Positions 34,760 to 46,617 are shown, counted from the first letter of the stretch. The stretch is 64,000 nt of DNA from Apodospora peruviana (GCA_033439685.1 JAUEDM010000001.1:3968001-4032000); one strand, 5' to 3'. Program-made: numbers and translations. The notes: generated from the letters alone by a model not told the origin.

Positions 34760-36498
34760 ATGGATTTCAACTCCCTCAAGGAGCAGGTGGCGAGCATCTC
34801 GCTTTACGACATCAAGGCCGGTGTGCGCAAGGTCCAAAATGGTAAGACACAATGCCCGCGTTTGTTGCCCCTCAGACACTCCTACGAATGCTGACTGCCT
34901 TGCTTTTCGCGCAATAGCCGTGATGAACTACACAGAGATGGAGGCCAAGGTTAGCCCGTGACTTGCAGACCGACTCGCATTGCTCGACCTCGAAAGCTGA
35001 CGGCATCGCAGGTGCGGGAGGCCACGAATAACGAGCCATGGGGAGCGTCGTCGACAGCGATGCAGGAAATTGCTAATGGCACCTTCAACTAGTGCGTGTG
35101 ATTTATATGTATACTATACGTCAATGTTGTTGCTGACAAGCACGCTTGTGTCGTAGCGCAACGCTCAACGAGATCATGCCCATGATCTACCGCCGCTTTA
35201 CAGAAAAGTCCGCCGAGGAATGGCGCCAGATTTACAAGGCCCTGCAACTCCTAGAATTCCTGATCAAGCACGGCTCCGAGCGTGTGATCGACGATGCCAG
35301 GTCGCACCTCACCCTGCTCAAGATGCTGCGCCAATTCCACTTTATCGACCAAAACGGGAAGGATCAGGGCGTCAATGTCCGGAACCGCGCCAAAGAGCTT
35401 GCCGAGCTGCTCGGCGACGTCGACCGCATCCGAGCCGAGCGCAAGAAAGCGCGAGCGAACAAGTCAAAATACCAGGGTGTCGAGGGCGGCGGTGGATTTG
35501 GCGGGAGCAGTAGCCGCTACGGCGGGTTCGGCAGCGACTCGGCTGGCTACGGTGGCAATAGTAGCCCTACCTACGGCGGGTACTCCGGCGGGGTGTACGG
35601 CGATGGAGGCGGCTTCGGCGGCCAGTCGAGCGACTTCCGCGATACGCAGTCGCGGGGAGACAAGTTTGAGGAGTACGATGAATTTGACGAGGCGGAGCGG
35701 CCGGCTGCCCCGGCGAGGGTCACTCGGAACACCACAGAGAGGGCGGGCGTCAAAAAGACAATTGAGCCGGTAAAGAAGAAGGAAAAGGAGCCCGAAGTGG
35801 ACCTGTTCGACTTCGACGCCCCGAGTGAACCAGTTGCAGCCGCGCCCAGAGCGCCCGCTGGACTGGCATCGCTCGCCGTCGCTTCTAACGACGATGACGA
35901 GTTTGACGACTTCCAGTCTGCGACCCCAGCAGCGCAGCCCATCACCGCACTCCCGCCACCCATCACATCCACAGCGAGCAACGCACAGTTCGCGGCACCC
36001 AAACCCATCTCCGCACCGCAGCAGGTGAATCTGAGCGGAATGGTTGCGCTCTCGTCTATTTCTCCAACTCCCAGCTCGACCGCGAGCCCGGCTGCCGGTT
36101 TCTCGTCATTTTCTACTCCCTTGACCGCCTCACCCGCAGCTACGCAGGCGTCCAAGCCGGCTAGCTACCAACCCTCGGGGCCCAACTACTTCTCATCGGT
36201 GCCGTTGACGGCGGCCCAGCAGACGCCGTCTTCGGGCGGCTTCGGGGGAATGAAGCCTGCCGGTGCGACCGCTGCAAAGCCGGCGGCGGCGGGCGGCGAT
36301 GCTTTCGGCGCGTTGTGGTCTCAAGCCTCTGTTGGTATCAAGAAGAACACGCCAACCGGCGCCGGTCCAGCAATGGGGCAACTGGCGAAGGAGAAGAGCA
36401 GCGCAGGCATTTGGGGCGCCGCGACGCCTGCATCGACGAACAAGCCACCTGGGGGCTCTACGAGTGGAAGTAACGGATTGGATGATTTGCTAGGTTAA
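34760..36498 (+). CDS. ENTH-domain protein, epsin-3 (Ent3)-like
   Basis: Predicted 511-residue clathrin adaptor of the trans-Golgi/endosome route. Exons are 34760-34841, 34918-34949, 35012-35091 and 35157-36498; three short introns lie in the ENTH domain, and one exon is only 32 nt. The ENTH domain (about residues 1-145) contains VREATNNEPWGASSTAMQEI, MIYRRFTEKSAEEWRQIYKA, LLEFLIKHGSERVIDDAR and VRNRAKELAELLGD, all conserved in epsins that bind phosphoinositides. A Gly/Ser/Tyr-rich linker follows, then acidic-phenylalanine motifs (DLFDFDAP and DEFDDFQSA), the type that binds gamma-ear domains of AP-1 and GGA adaptors. The tail is Ala/Pro/Ser-rich and ends LDDLLG. There are no ubiquitin-interaction or NPF motifs, which favours an Ent3/Ent5-type rather than Ent1/Ent2-type protein. 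Confidence 0.93.
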
Positions 36499-38709
36499 AA
36501 CTCGTCGTCCAGTCGGGTATTGGCGGTGATGTGGTGGTACAGTTGTGGCCGCTTGCTTTGGCCAAGTTTCAGCCGATTTTCGGGAGGCGTAGGGAGGCGT
36601 CAAGCATGTACACATTTTTTCCCTCGGGTTGGTAGAAAAATCCAGGTATTTGCCTGTTATTCACAATCGCATACAAGAGCCGCGAGGTGCCTGTGCTCAA
36701 CAGCCCGGATTGTCTATCTGCCTGCCTGCCTGTCTTCGCCCCGTCCGACCACCACCCGCTTCTTGCGTACATGGACCAAAATTGGAGTGCGTTGTTGAGT
36801 CAGGGCAGGACCTCATGGCAATGTCGGCGGGAGGGTATCGTCTCATTTAGACTTGCGACGAATCGCGCCCTGAGCCCGTCAGCGAGCGGCCAGCGTTCCT
36901 AGCGGGTAAAGTGAGCAGAGACGTGGAATTAAATAAATCGTAAATACTGTGTCTGTCTATATGTCTGCATATGTAGCTGTGTGGCAAGTGTAACGAGACC
37001 CGAGCTGAAACGGTGGTCGTGAGCATTGCACCCGCAGATAGCCACTCAGGTTAAAGCAGTGCACACAACGCTGGCCAGGCCGCTCACTCACAGGCCACCT
37101 TCGCCTACCGCTCACTCCCGCTTATCTACAGGCGGTTTTTGTTTCGCGGTCTGTTTAAGCATACGGAGATACGTGTATGGATTCGGAACTGGGCCGTTTC
37201 CTTTCCCGGGCATTGGTTCTCGGCATCCGGGACATTTTGATAAGAATCCAAATTTGTCGACGGGATCACGAAACTCAGCCCTCCGGGGTAGACCATGCCA
37301 GGCCACGGCCATCGCCTGGTTAGGTACACATGCACCGTGATCCATCCTCTGTGTTGAGTTATCGTACCACCGATCACAATGGTCTGCAGTTTTAACTGGC
37401 AATCATTTTGTTCGCCTTACTTGGGTTCCTATACTAGTAATTCTACGATCCCTGTGCCAAGAAATTTACTACGGGATATAACCCAAGATGTTGATGACCT
37501 GAGGCTTATCTAACAATCTTATCTTCTCGAACACCAATATTAGCAAAGCATTAATCATTACGTTAGAATGAGTAGACCGTGCTTGGAGTCATCTGTTCTC
37601 TAGATTTTGTCTTTCATCTGGTTTTTGTAAGTCGCGATATCCGTGGGCAACAATCTGATGACTTGTTGGATGGACCTCTCCGTCATATCATCTCAAAACT
37701 TTGATCAGATCATGAACTGATAGAGCCTTCCTCTCAACGGTCACCTCTAGTGAGAGGACGAGATCATTCAATCTATAAGATAGAATCGAAACACATGTGC
37801 GCTCGAACCAAACCACTATGTCTTTTTTTTAGCTGTTTATCAATTTATCTTGTTCAACGATTAACATCTTAATAGTTAAGCACATCCCCAAGCCGTGAAC
37901 ATCACACCCGCCAAGTTGCATCCAGTTTACAGCTACGATGAACCGACCATCAGGCCCAAAATCCGCACACTGACTGACTGCATCGGCAATAGCCAAGTCC
38001 GTTTTATGGCCGGGACCCGGGGCCGGGGCCGGGGCCGGTCCAAGCCCCAATTCTCGTCATATCATGGGCTGGGCGGTGTAGTCCCCGGCCGGCCTGCGGC
38101 CCGGTTAACGGTCGATCCTGAGACAGGTGCGACACGCAAACACATGGTAACACAGGGCAAGAAGTTATTTCTTCGTCCACGAAAAGCGGCAACAAGTCGG
38201 CCCCTGTGGCACCGCCCAGTTCTGTCTCTTGCACTTATTTGATGTTATTGCTGCTGATCAAGGCATGATCACCCTCCCGGCCCGAGGCGTGCCCATCATC
38301 TCACATTCTGATATCTAGACCGCCACGACCCACGGTCCGTTCCCCCCCTTGCTCATTTTTCAAGTTCAGATTTTTATTTCCATCTATTTTCTACCCCTTC
38401 CCCAACTACTTCGCCTTCTTTCGGATCGGATCTCGCACCTTTTTTCCTTTTCTTACCTGTGGTTTGTTTTCACGTGCTTGCTGGCCTGCATCATCACTCA
38501 GCAGCCCGCCGGGGCATCCCTTTCTTCCAAGTTTCTTCAGTTGCATTCAGCATCCTCATCTTAGCAGCTCACTCGGGCCCTGTGACGAGGGACAAGCTTC
38601 TCCGTCTTGGCGTCGCTTCTTTTTTCTTTTCTCCATGGTTTTCACCGACACAACCACCGCAACCATTGTGCTTTGATTTTCTTCACAGTCTTGATCCAGC
38701 TCTTGCAAA
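36499..38709. other. Long intergenic region
   Basis: 2.2 kb without a recognisable gene. The part from 37.4 to 37.9 kb is A+T-rich. A short CCGGGG-type repeat lies at 38011-38040. The last ~370 bp before the next ATG are strongly pyrimidine-rich, typical of a mould core promoter and leader. Confidence 0.6.
38011..38040. repeat. (CCGGGG)n short G/C tandem repeat
   Basis: About four head-to-tail GGGGCC-type hexamers. The run is short but could form G-quadruplex-like structure. Confidence 0.8.
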
Positions 38710-39747
38710 ATGGCACCCCTTCGAGACACCATGTCTCTTAGGCCGCAGGGGTTCTACGGCTACGCCTTCGTGTTTGCTCGCACTCTCGAGATCATGGCCC
38801 TCGTCGCCATCCTCGGTCTACTCGGCAACTTCATATTTATGTTGACAACATCTAAGCAAAACCCGGCCGCCAGCTTGGTCGTTGCGCTCATCATTGTAAG
38901 CTTCTCAGTCCATTCTAGCCACCGCGGTCCCGCCTCAACGGAGTCCAACTAACCCTGCTCTGAACAGACATCCTTCGCCATATTATGGACCTCCCTCTCG
39001 TGGAACGGCTATAGCAAGCGTTATCTCCCGTACCGAGCCACCTGGATCGTCGACATACTGTTCCTGATCCCGTTTGCCACTTTCACCGTACTTCTGGGTC
39101 TGCCCCTCTCGACTGCGACGTGCTCTGAACTGGGCAACAACAGCTTCACTCTCGACGTGCCGGCGGGTGGCCGACTCAACTTCACAGGCCAGGGCCAGGC
39201 AGCGTGCGTCAGGCTCTTTGGCGTCTGGGGCCTTCTGATGGGCGTCTGCGCGCTCTTCGGAATCAGCGCGTTGTCGGCTGGGTTCTTGCAGCTCGGCGAG
39301 CGACGGCTGGCCCTGGAGGTACAGAATGCGCGAGAAGGTGCCGGTGGCGGAGGCTATTATCCCCAGCAAGCGCCCGGTCAGATGGAGCTGGGCGATTTTC
39401 AGGGCCCGAAATCCCAGAAGTCGTGGGATAGTGTTAGCAGCAGTGATGGCGGCGCACGCAACGACCCCTATCCGAGCATCATCGTCAATAACGTCTCGAG
39501 GAAGTTAAGCACGAGGGGTCCATCGCCGTCGCCGTACTACCGAAGCGAGTCGGCCATGTCCAACGAGAGGACCGCGCCAGGACCAACTAGCCGGTACGAC
39601 GGGATTAAGAGGGCTGGTCTGCCGTCTAGTGTCAAGATGCCGCCTGGGTCGCGGAGTCTTGACCCCAGGGACGACGACTACGACGATGATGCCGAACTTG
39701 CCTGGCCGCGACAGATGGCTCGCACGGAGAGGCGCTACCCGAGTTAG
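38710..39747 (+). CDS. MARVEL-like four-TM membrane protein (to first stop)
   Basis: Exons 38710-38895 and 38968-39747, with a 72-nt intron (GTAAGC donor, ACTAACC branch, AACAG acceptor), encode 321 residues to a TAG at 39745-39747. Four hydrophobic segments are visible: near residues 25-48, 56-70, 84-105 and 147-170. The layout (N-terminal RPQGFYGYAFVFARTLEIMAL, a short loop, WNGYSKRYLPYRATWIVDIL, an extracellular loop with Cys and N-glycosylation sites) fits a MARVEL-type protein. Such proteins organise membrane domains, but no specific role can be given. The tail is hydrophilic and acidic. The same frame stays open for another 400 codons after the TAG with no frame change, so the real product may be a 722-codon protein; see the next entry and the findings. 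Confidence 0.8.
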
Positions 39748-40950
39748 GAACTCGGGGCGCCGTATCGAGGATATTTGGTGGCAGAGGATTATGATGACGA
39801 TGGTAAACAAAGACAGAAAGGTAGCAAAAGCGCGAATGGATCTCCAGAAATAGGACTAGGACTCGGCGGGGTTCTACGAACGTCACCTCCTCCACTGAGC
39901 CCGACGACACCGGCGACGGCGGTCAGGGCGACTCGTCCGTCCGGACAACGAATCTTGACCATCAAAACGGGGGGCCTCCTCGGATCTTCCCTGAAAAATG
40001 AATCCAGCACACGCTCTTCTCGCTGGCGGCGCAAGAGGAACGTCCACAACGGCGGCGGCGAAGAAAGCGCTATCAGCCCGGCCGGGACAATCCCGATCGC
40101 ACTGAGTCTGTCGACACTACCACCATCATCTAACAAAACCACAAAAACTCCCGATACGGAGCCCAAAAGGAGAGGTGCTGCCGCGGAGGATAATGATATC
40201 TATACTCTCCCGAGCACGACGTATAGTATTAAAACTACACCAGAAACAAACAACACACCAATTAAGAAATCATTGCCGATACCAAAGACCTTGACGGGCA
40301 TGGCGGACGCCTACCTCGACAGGTATAATGGTTCGAAAACAAAGCCTAGGGATAGAGCTAGGACAAGAACAGGGGGAGATGACGACAACAGACAAACCAG
40401 CTTTGAAAACATACCCGTCTCACCACTCTCTCCACTGCTAGGCGACATGCGGCAACAACAGGAAACCAACTCGAAGAAGACGGCAAAACCACTTCTTCCC
40501 ACCACCACCTATGATGCGAAAGCAGCTAGTATCAAGAAACCTGTCTTCGGAGGAAGTAGTGGAGGAGGAGGGTATCTCCTCCGCTCGATCCGCGACTCCA
40601 TCCTCCCGCAGCCGCAACAGGCAGAAGTCGTTGATCTGGAAGCGGCGGCACCGGGTGCGAGTGGTAGCAGCAGCAAAAGAAATAGGGGAGGTGGTGGGGG
40701 CAATAGGATCACAAGGATGTTGAGCAGACGAGAGACAGCAGCCAAGACGGAGGATGATGAGGACGGCGACGGTGGTGGTGGTGGGTGGTGGGACTTGTTT
40801 CTCCCGAGTGCCATGGATAGTACGGTCAAGCCACCCCCGGTACCGCCAAAGAGAACTGAGGAGGAAATCGCAGCTGCCGCGGTAGGGAAATGGCGTCGCC
40901 CTGGGAGGAGTGTGGACGGGCCGGAATATGACCCGAGGAATATGATCTGA
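39748..40950 (+). CDS. In-frame 400-codon extension after the MARVEL gene stop
   Basis: Directly after the TAG at 39745-39747, the same frame continues GAA CTC GGG GCG and stays open to TGA at 40948-40950. The first in-frame ATG is about 180 codons in (the MADAYLDRYNGS segment). A separate gene with its own ATG would therefore leave a long open stretch unexplained. The translation is low-complexity but protein-like: Pro/Ser/Thr-rich, basic blocks (RSSRWRRKRN), Gly runs, an acidic tract (EDDEDGDGGGG), WWDLFLPS, a PPPVPPKR proline motif and a closing GPEYDPRNMI. It looks like the natural cytosolic tail of the preceding membrane protein. A short intron that would remove the stop (39743-39784, 42 nt, GTTAGG...GCAG) is possible but unusually small and lacks a clear branch site. 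Confidence 0.6.
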   Translation, partial: ELGAPYRGYLVAEDYDDDGKQRQKGSKSANGSPEIGLGLGGVLRTSPPPLSPTTPATAVRATRPSGQRILTIKTGGLLGSSLKNESSTRSSRWRRKRNVHNGGGEESAISPAGTIPIALSLSTLPPSSNKTTKTPDTEPKRRGAAAEDNDIYTLPSTTYSIKTTPETNNTPIKKSLPIPKTLTGMADAYLDRYNGSKTKPRDRARTRTGGDDDNRQTSFENIPVSPLSPLLGDMRQQQETNSKKTAKPLLPTTTYDAKAASIKKPVFGGSSGGGGYLLRSIRDSILPQPQQAEVVDLEAAAPGASGSSSKRNRGGGGGNRITRMLSRRETAAKTEDDEDGDGGGGGWWDLFLPSAMDSTVKPPPVPPKRTEEEIAAAAVGKWRRPGRSVDGPEYDPRNMI

Positions 40951-41736
40951 TGATACATGTATTGAACTGGAGTTATGTTTGGGAGATTAATCCAATATGT
41001 TTATATACGGAATAGGGGGGCGGTATAGGGGATATACAAACAACTTGCCTGGATATGTGGCTTGCATGAATGGAATGATAGATATTTAGCAGCCAAAAAC
41101 AGCAGAAAAAGAGATAAGAGGCCAACAAATAATTATCCATTGATTTTATGTATTCTTTTTGAAACCGCGCCGCCAGGGCAACGAACTTGATCCTCAGCTT
41201 GACTTGATACGATGGCGCCCACCGACAACATAGGTCTACCCCTTCCCCACATCGACGGGGCTCATCTGTCTTCACTACTAGCCGCGACGTGGCTTGCAGA
41301 CGTGGCGTCCCGGATTCGACCAAGCTAAAAAAAAGCGCTCGAGCTTCTTAACAACCTTACGTACCTTGGGTACCTGGTTTCGGGCACTGGGGTCCTGGCA
41401 CCACGTCGGTTTCTTGCTATTTGTCAGGCCAGTGACGTGACTGGGCGAGCTGATCATGCGGCACTGGGCTCTCTCCGTCTAAGGATCTGAGGAGGCTCGC
41501 CAGGAAAGCAGACTCGGCGGATTAACCGACTACAGAGTAGTTTGAGCTACCCCATTACCTCGACCTGCTTGTAGCTAAGGAGGTAGACATTGTTCGTATT
41601 CTTTGCTCCCGCGAAAAAGGATGAGACCACCTCAGGCAGGGGGGTGCAGGCTTGACGTTGCTGTTCCCGGTCGTCGGTGACCCCATCGCAAACAAACAAC
41701 ATGACTTCAAAACCGAAGTCAGGCCCTCTGTCCCAC
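40951..41736. other. Convergent intergenic spacer
   Basis: 786 bp between convergent genes, with no gene seen. It includes a GGTACC-type cluster at about 41360-41378. Confidence 0.6.
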
Positions 41737-43746
41737 TCACACAAGCAAAGACGGATGCCGCAGACTCCCTAAACACGCCGCGAGATCCCAATCCGTGCCA
41801 GAATTCCCCTCAATCTCGGCCCGGTTTGCCCACACGTTCTCCATCACCGCGAGGGCCTCCTTGATCGTCCCAAACTCCTGCAGCGGACCCATCGCGGCTG
41901 CGGCGTCACGAAACACCTGCTCCTGTTCCGGAGTGGCCATGCACCCCGTGATGGTAAACGGCCACACGCACGTCCTCAGGCACGCGGGCGTCGGCAGCGC
42001 CGCGAGCATCGCCATCGTCAGGGCAACCGATTCCCGGATCTCTGGGTTCGCCGGCTGCCATCCGCTCACGACCACGCTCAGATACGTCAGGGCCGACTGC
42101 GCCCACACGTACGTCAAGCCGGCGACCCCCTCGTCCACGACCGCCGGTAGCAGGACCGCATGGTGCGTGTATTGCAAAAATGGATCTAGCGGGTCCTTAG
42201 CTGCCGGGCACGGTGGCTTCACGAAACTCAAATCGATCGTAGCCATGTTCTCGCGCAAGTTCCGCTCGATCGCCGCGGCGCGCGAGACGAGCTGCGTCAC
42301 CGACAGCCGGCCCAGCTTCTTGGCTTCCTTCTTCCATGCGTCGAGCGCGGCGATCTCGCCGATGGCAATGAGCACCCAGTTCTGCAAGCCCAGGAAATCG
42401 CGCAGGTCGATGTGCAGCTCCGGGTACCCCTTATGGTCTGCCGGAATCGGCCCCTGCGTAGTCTCGTCGTGGACGGTCAGGAGGTGCTGGTGCCACCGCT
42501 GTAGTCTGGGCGGTGCCTCCAGCGCTGTGCTCGCCAGCGTGTCGAAGAACAGCAGGTAGGCGGTGAAGAACCTGAGCGCGGCCTGGTCCGAACTCCACGG
42601 GTGGTTGTGCGGCATGTGTATACCCGGCCCGGGTCCGAGTTGGCTGAGAATGGTCGTAAAACATGTCATCGACCCACCTCCGGTTGCGTCCGACACCCCG
42701 TGGTTCTCCATTATGGCCGTGTACAGCTCAATAGCAGCGTCCAGGTGCATTGTCCAGCCTCCCGTGTTCGCAATGGCCACCTCGAAGGTGAGCAGCTGGA
42801 CGATGCTCCCGAGCACGCGGCTCGACTCGGCCGGGTACCCCCTGACGCCCCTTGTGACAATGTCGTGCATGTCCCGCTGCAGCTGCGTAAGCGCCAATTC
42901 CTGCTGTCTCTGCATCTCGTCGAAGCTGTGCGCCTTGCACAGCTGGTGCATCGCGATGCCCGGGTGGCCCGAGGTGACGTTGAAGAAATGCCCGGCCACG
43001 CCCAGCGCCGTGTGCAGGAGGGATCGGTTGCGCGTCAGCAGCGCCAGCAGCCACCCGCGGCCGCCGTGCATAAGCGGCGGGCGGTAGAACGGAAACAGGA
43101 ACGGGAAGACGTAGTCGAGGTACATCATGATAAAGCTGACCTCGTGCTCGGCCATCTCGGGCCAGACGACGGTGGTGGGCAAACCCCATGCCGGCAGCAC
43201 CGTGTTGTTTCCGCCGACGCCGCCACCGTTAGTTGACGCCGACGAGCTCGGCGTCAGTTCTACCCCGGTTCCAGTCCCAGACCCAGCAGGCGACACATGA
43301 CTGCCACCACCGACCAACCCTTCCTTTGCTGCTGTTGCTACTGCTGGTGCTGAACGACCCAAAACTGAACCCGATGAACCAGACGCCGAACCCGAAGAAT
43401 CCTGCATCAAATCGTCTCCATCGATGCTGATACTCGAAACCTCCAACCCTTCCATCTCCATCTCCAGCTGTCCACCAGTGACACCTCCCCCTTGACCACC
43501 ACCTTCTAAGAGCAACCTCCTCTCTCTTCGGAAACCCGCCTTCCTTTTCACCTCCAACTTCACCCATTCTGCCCTCTCCCGCTGTTTGTCTCCTCCGTCC
43601 ATCCACTCGGGCTTTTGGTCTCCGCCGAATAAACACTCGATCTCGAGCGCGGCGCAGGCGTTGCACATGGGCTTGGCCTCGTCGCACTTTTTGCGCCGGA
43701 GCCGGCACGTCCAGCAGCCTGCTAGACTGCGTGTTCTTGCTGACAT
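41737..43746 (-). CDS. Zn(II)2Cys6 transcription factor
   Basis: Single-exon gene encoding 669 residues, started at the ATG complementary to 43744-43746 because it places the zinc cluster at the N-terminus. An upstream in-frame TTG/GTG extension exists but lacks the usual pattern. The binuclear cluster CX2CX6CX6CX2CX6C runs from Cys11 to Cys38 (CWTCRLRRKKCDEAKPMC onward). A basic linker, then a Ser/Gly/Thr-rich region of about 130 residues follow. The regulatory domain begins at EHEVSFIMMYLDYVFPFLFP, the typical start of the Fungal_trans_2 type middle homology region. It is expected to be nuclear and to bind CGG triplets. Target genes are unknown; no adjacent metabolic cluster explains its role. 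Confidence 0.93.
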   Translation of the reverse strand: MSARTRSLAGCWTCRLRRKKCDEAKPMCNACAALEIECLFGGDQKPEWMDGGDKQRERAEWVKLEVKRKAGFRRERRLLLEGGGQGGGVTGGQLEMEMEGLEVSSISIDGDDLMQDSSGSASGSSGSVLGRSAPAVATAAKEGLVGGGSHVSPAGSGTGTGVELTPSSSASTNGGGVGGNNTVLPAWGLPTTVVWPEMAEHEVSFIMMYLDYVFPFLFPFYRPPLMHGGRGWLLALLTRNRSLLHTALGVAGHFFNVTSGHPGIAMHQLCKAHSFDEMQRQQELALTQLQRDMHDIVTRGVRGYPAESSRVLGSIVQLLTFEVAIANTGGWTMHLDAAIELYTAIMENHGVSDATGGGSMTCFTTILSQLGPGPGIHMPHNHPWSSDQAALRFFTAYLLFFDTLASTALEAPPRLQRWHQHLLTVHDETTQGPIPADHKGYPELHIDLRDFLGLQNWVLIAIGEIAALDAWKKEAKKLGRLSVTQLVSRAAAIERNLRENMATIDLSFVKPPCPAAKDPLDPFLQYTHHAVLLPAVVDEGVAGLTYVWAQSALTYLSVVVSGWQPANPEIRESVALTMAMLAALPTPACLRTCVWPFTITGCMATPEQEQVFRDAAAAMGPLQEFGTIKEALAVMENVWANRAEIEGNSGTDWDLAACLGSLRHPSLLV

Positions 43747-44847
43747 AGTAAGGTAGGTAGCTATATCTCGTGATGGGGCTGCAGTGGAAGGGGGGAAAAA
43801 ATCGGTATGAGGGATGGGGATTGTTGGCTGTATAATTGTTGAGTGAACTCCCAAACAAACCAAGGGTCAAGATGCCGACTGACTGGGTGACTTACGGAAT
43901 GGATGTTGTTGGGTGGATGGATGCCGGTGTTAGGCGACCGGTGGCGGGGGTGGTCGGTTGCTGTTCCGTAGCTCGGTCCATCCGGGGTGCATGCACTGCC
44001 CGGCTGCTGGCTGTTAGCCGGTTCTAGCGGCCCAGTGGGTAAGGTCAGAGGACCTACGGGATGTGGACCTAAGCATGCTGAGCACTCTTGAGTGCTATGA
44101 CAGAAGACAAAATCAGACAGAAGAATACAAGATACAATACGGGCTATAATGGACGGATTTATTCTCTTTCTTCATTAATGGCCGCCCTGCGGATGACTGC
44201 TTCTTCGCCATCGCGTAAAGGGGCCGACGCAAATGCATTTGTCAGCATTAGCAAATATCCTGACCCAGGTTTCGTTCTCCAGAAGATGAACAAGTCTACC
44301 AAGTAGAATCTGATGTGGATTGACCCTTTGTAAGGTCCCCTGTTAGGGCTGACAGGTTTCTTGGCACTCGCCCCTGAGCGACACCCCTTAACATCAAATG
44401 CACAAGGTAGACTTTGTGCTGCCGTGGTTCTTAAGAAGGAAGGCAAAAGGCAGACAAACAAGCAAAAAACCCCAAGAAATACGGCACTGAACTGAGGGCC
44501 CGTGAGGACAGTGTGTTGGTTTTGCTGCTTTGTATGCCGGATGGATGGCGGAGAGTTGGGTTGGAGAGAACTCCAGAAAGGGTATTGCAGGAGTTGCACC
44601 TTTCGGCTTCTCATCCCGGCATGGATGCTCATCCGTAGCCCTCGTATCAATTCGGTATCATTTGCTACTGGTATAATTCCAAATTCATGCCCAGTGGCCC
44701 AACCAATTCCTCCCAAACTCCGTCGCTCAATACTCGTCGGGGCTCAAAACGCCCGCTCGCCAGAAGTGTGCCGTTCCTGACGAGTAACTTCGACATTAGG
44801 CTCCCTATAATTACAGATATCAATGCAACGATCCTAAGAAAAAAATA
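43747..44847. other. Intergenic spacer
   Basis: 1.1 kb between two minus-strand genes, containing the promoter of the Zn2Cys6 gene and the 3' flank of the hemerythrin gene. A 185-codon open frame (44159-44716 minus) starts at TTG and has no recognisable domain, so I do not call it. Confidence 0.55.
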
Positions 44848-45828
44848 TCAAGACTTGAGATTCGTGGCCTCCCTCTGTGCCTTCACATCAGCCGCATACA
44901 AAGCCCACAGCTCTTTCGGCTGGCCCTGAGAATCGCACGACGTAAACTTCCACAACCCCGACTTAAACGCCCCGGCGATATTGATCAGCCCCCACCGGAT
45001 CGGCGCCGGCATGGGCGGCCAGTTGGCCCACATGCCGTCCTCGGCGGTGCGGTCGAGGTTCAGCAGGAAAAAGGGCACCACGTCCGTCACGCCCGCCTTG
45101 GTCACCGTGCTCTTGCCCCACGACTTGAACGTAGCCGAGGCCGCCGTGTTTTCCGGCGTTCCTTCTTTGGGTGTGTTGGGGTGTTCGGCGAGCCTGGCGA
45201 TTGTCGAGATCTCGCTGTGGAAGTGGCTCTCGAACGGCTCTTGGAAGGTGCCCATGATGCGGAGGAGCTCGTCGCTGGAGTAGTCGGCAGGTGTTTTGAG
45301 CGTGCTCAGGTACTTTTCGAACTCGGCGAGCCCGACAAGGAAAGCCTCTGTGAACACAGCCGTTTGTTAGTGACCGGGTTTCGCGGGGAATTATTATAAG
45401 GGAGAGAGAGACTAACCATGCTCTTTGTGTGTCTCGACAAACACGGTCTTGTCATTCAGCAGCTCCTCCACCTTTGTAAACAGCGTCTCTTCCTCATCGT
45501 CGTGGTGTGACTTGACGAATTTGTGCCATACTAGGCAATAGCTGATGAAGTCGGCCCGGTCGTGGTCTAGAATGTGGGGAGCCTGCTGGTAGATGGAGTT
45601 GTAGCCGCGAAGGATGGAGTTGTGCAGGAGAGCCATGTGGGTGGCCCCGGACGTGAAGATGTCGGTCTTTTTCGTCTGGAACTGCGGAGTGGTGATGAGC
45701 TTCATCGGGCCGTTAGCCCAGGCATTGGAGGGCGTTACCGAAACCATATTGTTCGGTGATCGGCTTAGGAGAAAGCCAATGATCATGAACGGGATCGAGA
45801 GAATGATTGTTGTTTTGGGAATCGCCAT
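44848..45828 (-). CDS. Hemerythrin/HHE-domain protein, membrane-anchored
   Basis: Predicted 303-residue protein. Exons (minus) are 45828-45417 and 45347-44848, with a 69-nt intron (GTTAGT donor, CACAG acceptor). It opens with a hydrophobic segment (IILSIPFMIIGFLL) that could be a signal anchor. The hemerythrin-like four-helix bundle then follows. Likely diiron ligands are visible: His in HMALLHNSILRGYNSIY, the His and Glu of WHKFVKSHHDDEEETLF, His in FVETHKEHGEAFL after the splice, and HFHSEI. Fungal HHE proteins have been linked to iron, oxygen or NO handling, but the role here is inference. The C-terminus WKFTSCDSQGQPKELWALYA is conserved-looking and distinctive for this fungal subgroup. 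Confidence 0.85.
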
Positions 45829-46617
45829 TTCTGCGAACAAAGGTAAATGGTGCGAGAAAGGGTGTCGTACGATTCGCTGCAGGTGCCCGCCTAACAGTCG
45901 TTTGATGCAGTAGGTATCGCGAACTTTCCCCAGTTCTCTCCCCGGAGCTTGGAACGAAGTGGGGCAAGTCTGGGACAGATTGGATGATAAAACACGGCTA
46001 GTTGATTGGCTAATACGGATGTATCGAAGAAGTCCCTGTATCACCCCGCCTAACCCCGAGCTGCTGACATGAACTCCGAGTTCCGACAGAAGTTGATCGG
46101 CATCCTGATGATCCTGCATACTTTGCTGTGCCTAAAATCCACGCCAGTTTTTTTATGATGATGTACACCCTTACGCGGCCTTATATATGGCGGTCCAGAG
46201 TATTCTCGATCTGCACTCTGCAGGCCAGTTTTGCTGTCGGTTAACCACATCGAGCTGGCCGGTATCGTTGTTCAAAGTCGTTCAACGGATTGGATTCGCT
46301 GTACAAGCTGCTAGCCTCTGCCAATTGAACAAGTCATGCAGCAACTTCGACAGAAACGAGTTAGACAGGCGATGGTGTGGCCATTAGATGCTGTTAAAGG
46401 GTTAGATGGCGTCTTCGCGATCTAGATTCAGATGTAACCTCATCGACCTTCCCTTTGGAGCAGGCCGACATACACTGCCTAACTCGGTCTGCCTTGCCGG
46501 CGTCGTGACTCATCCGCATTCTCTGCACATCCTGCCACGGCATCAAACAAAAGTGAGACATCGGTCTTCACCCTTCAACGATATCCTATCTCTCACATCT
46601 CCATCTCGCTAGCAGCA
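45829..46617. other. Divergent promoter region
   Basis: 789 bp between the divergent hemerythrin and GNAT genes. No gene seen. Confidence 0.6.

Noticed and set aside
44159..44716. 185-codon open minus frame between Zn2Cys6 and hemerythrin genes
   Set aside because: It starts at TTG, has a low-complexity mixture of hydrophobic and basic codons and no homology that I recognise; likely chance.
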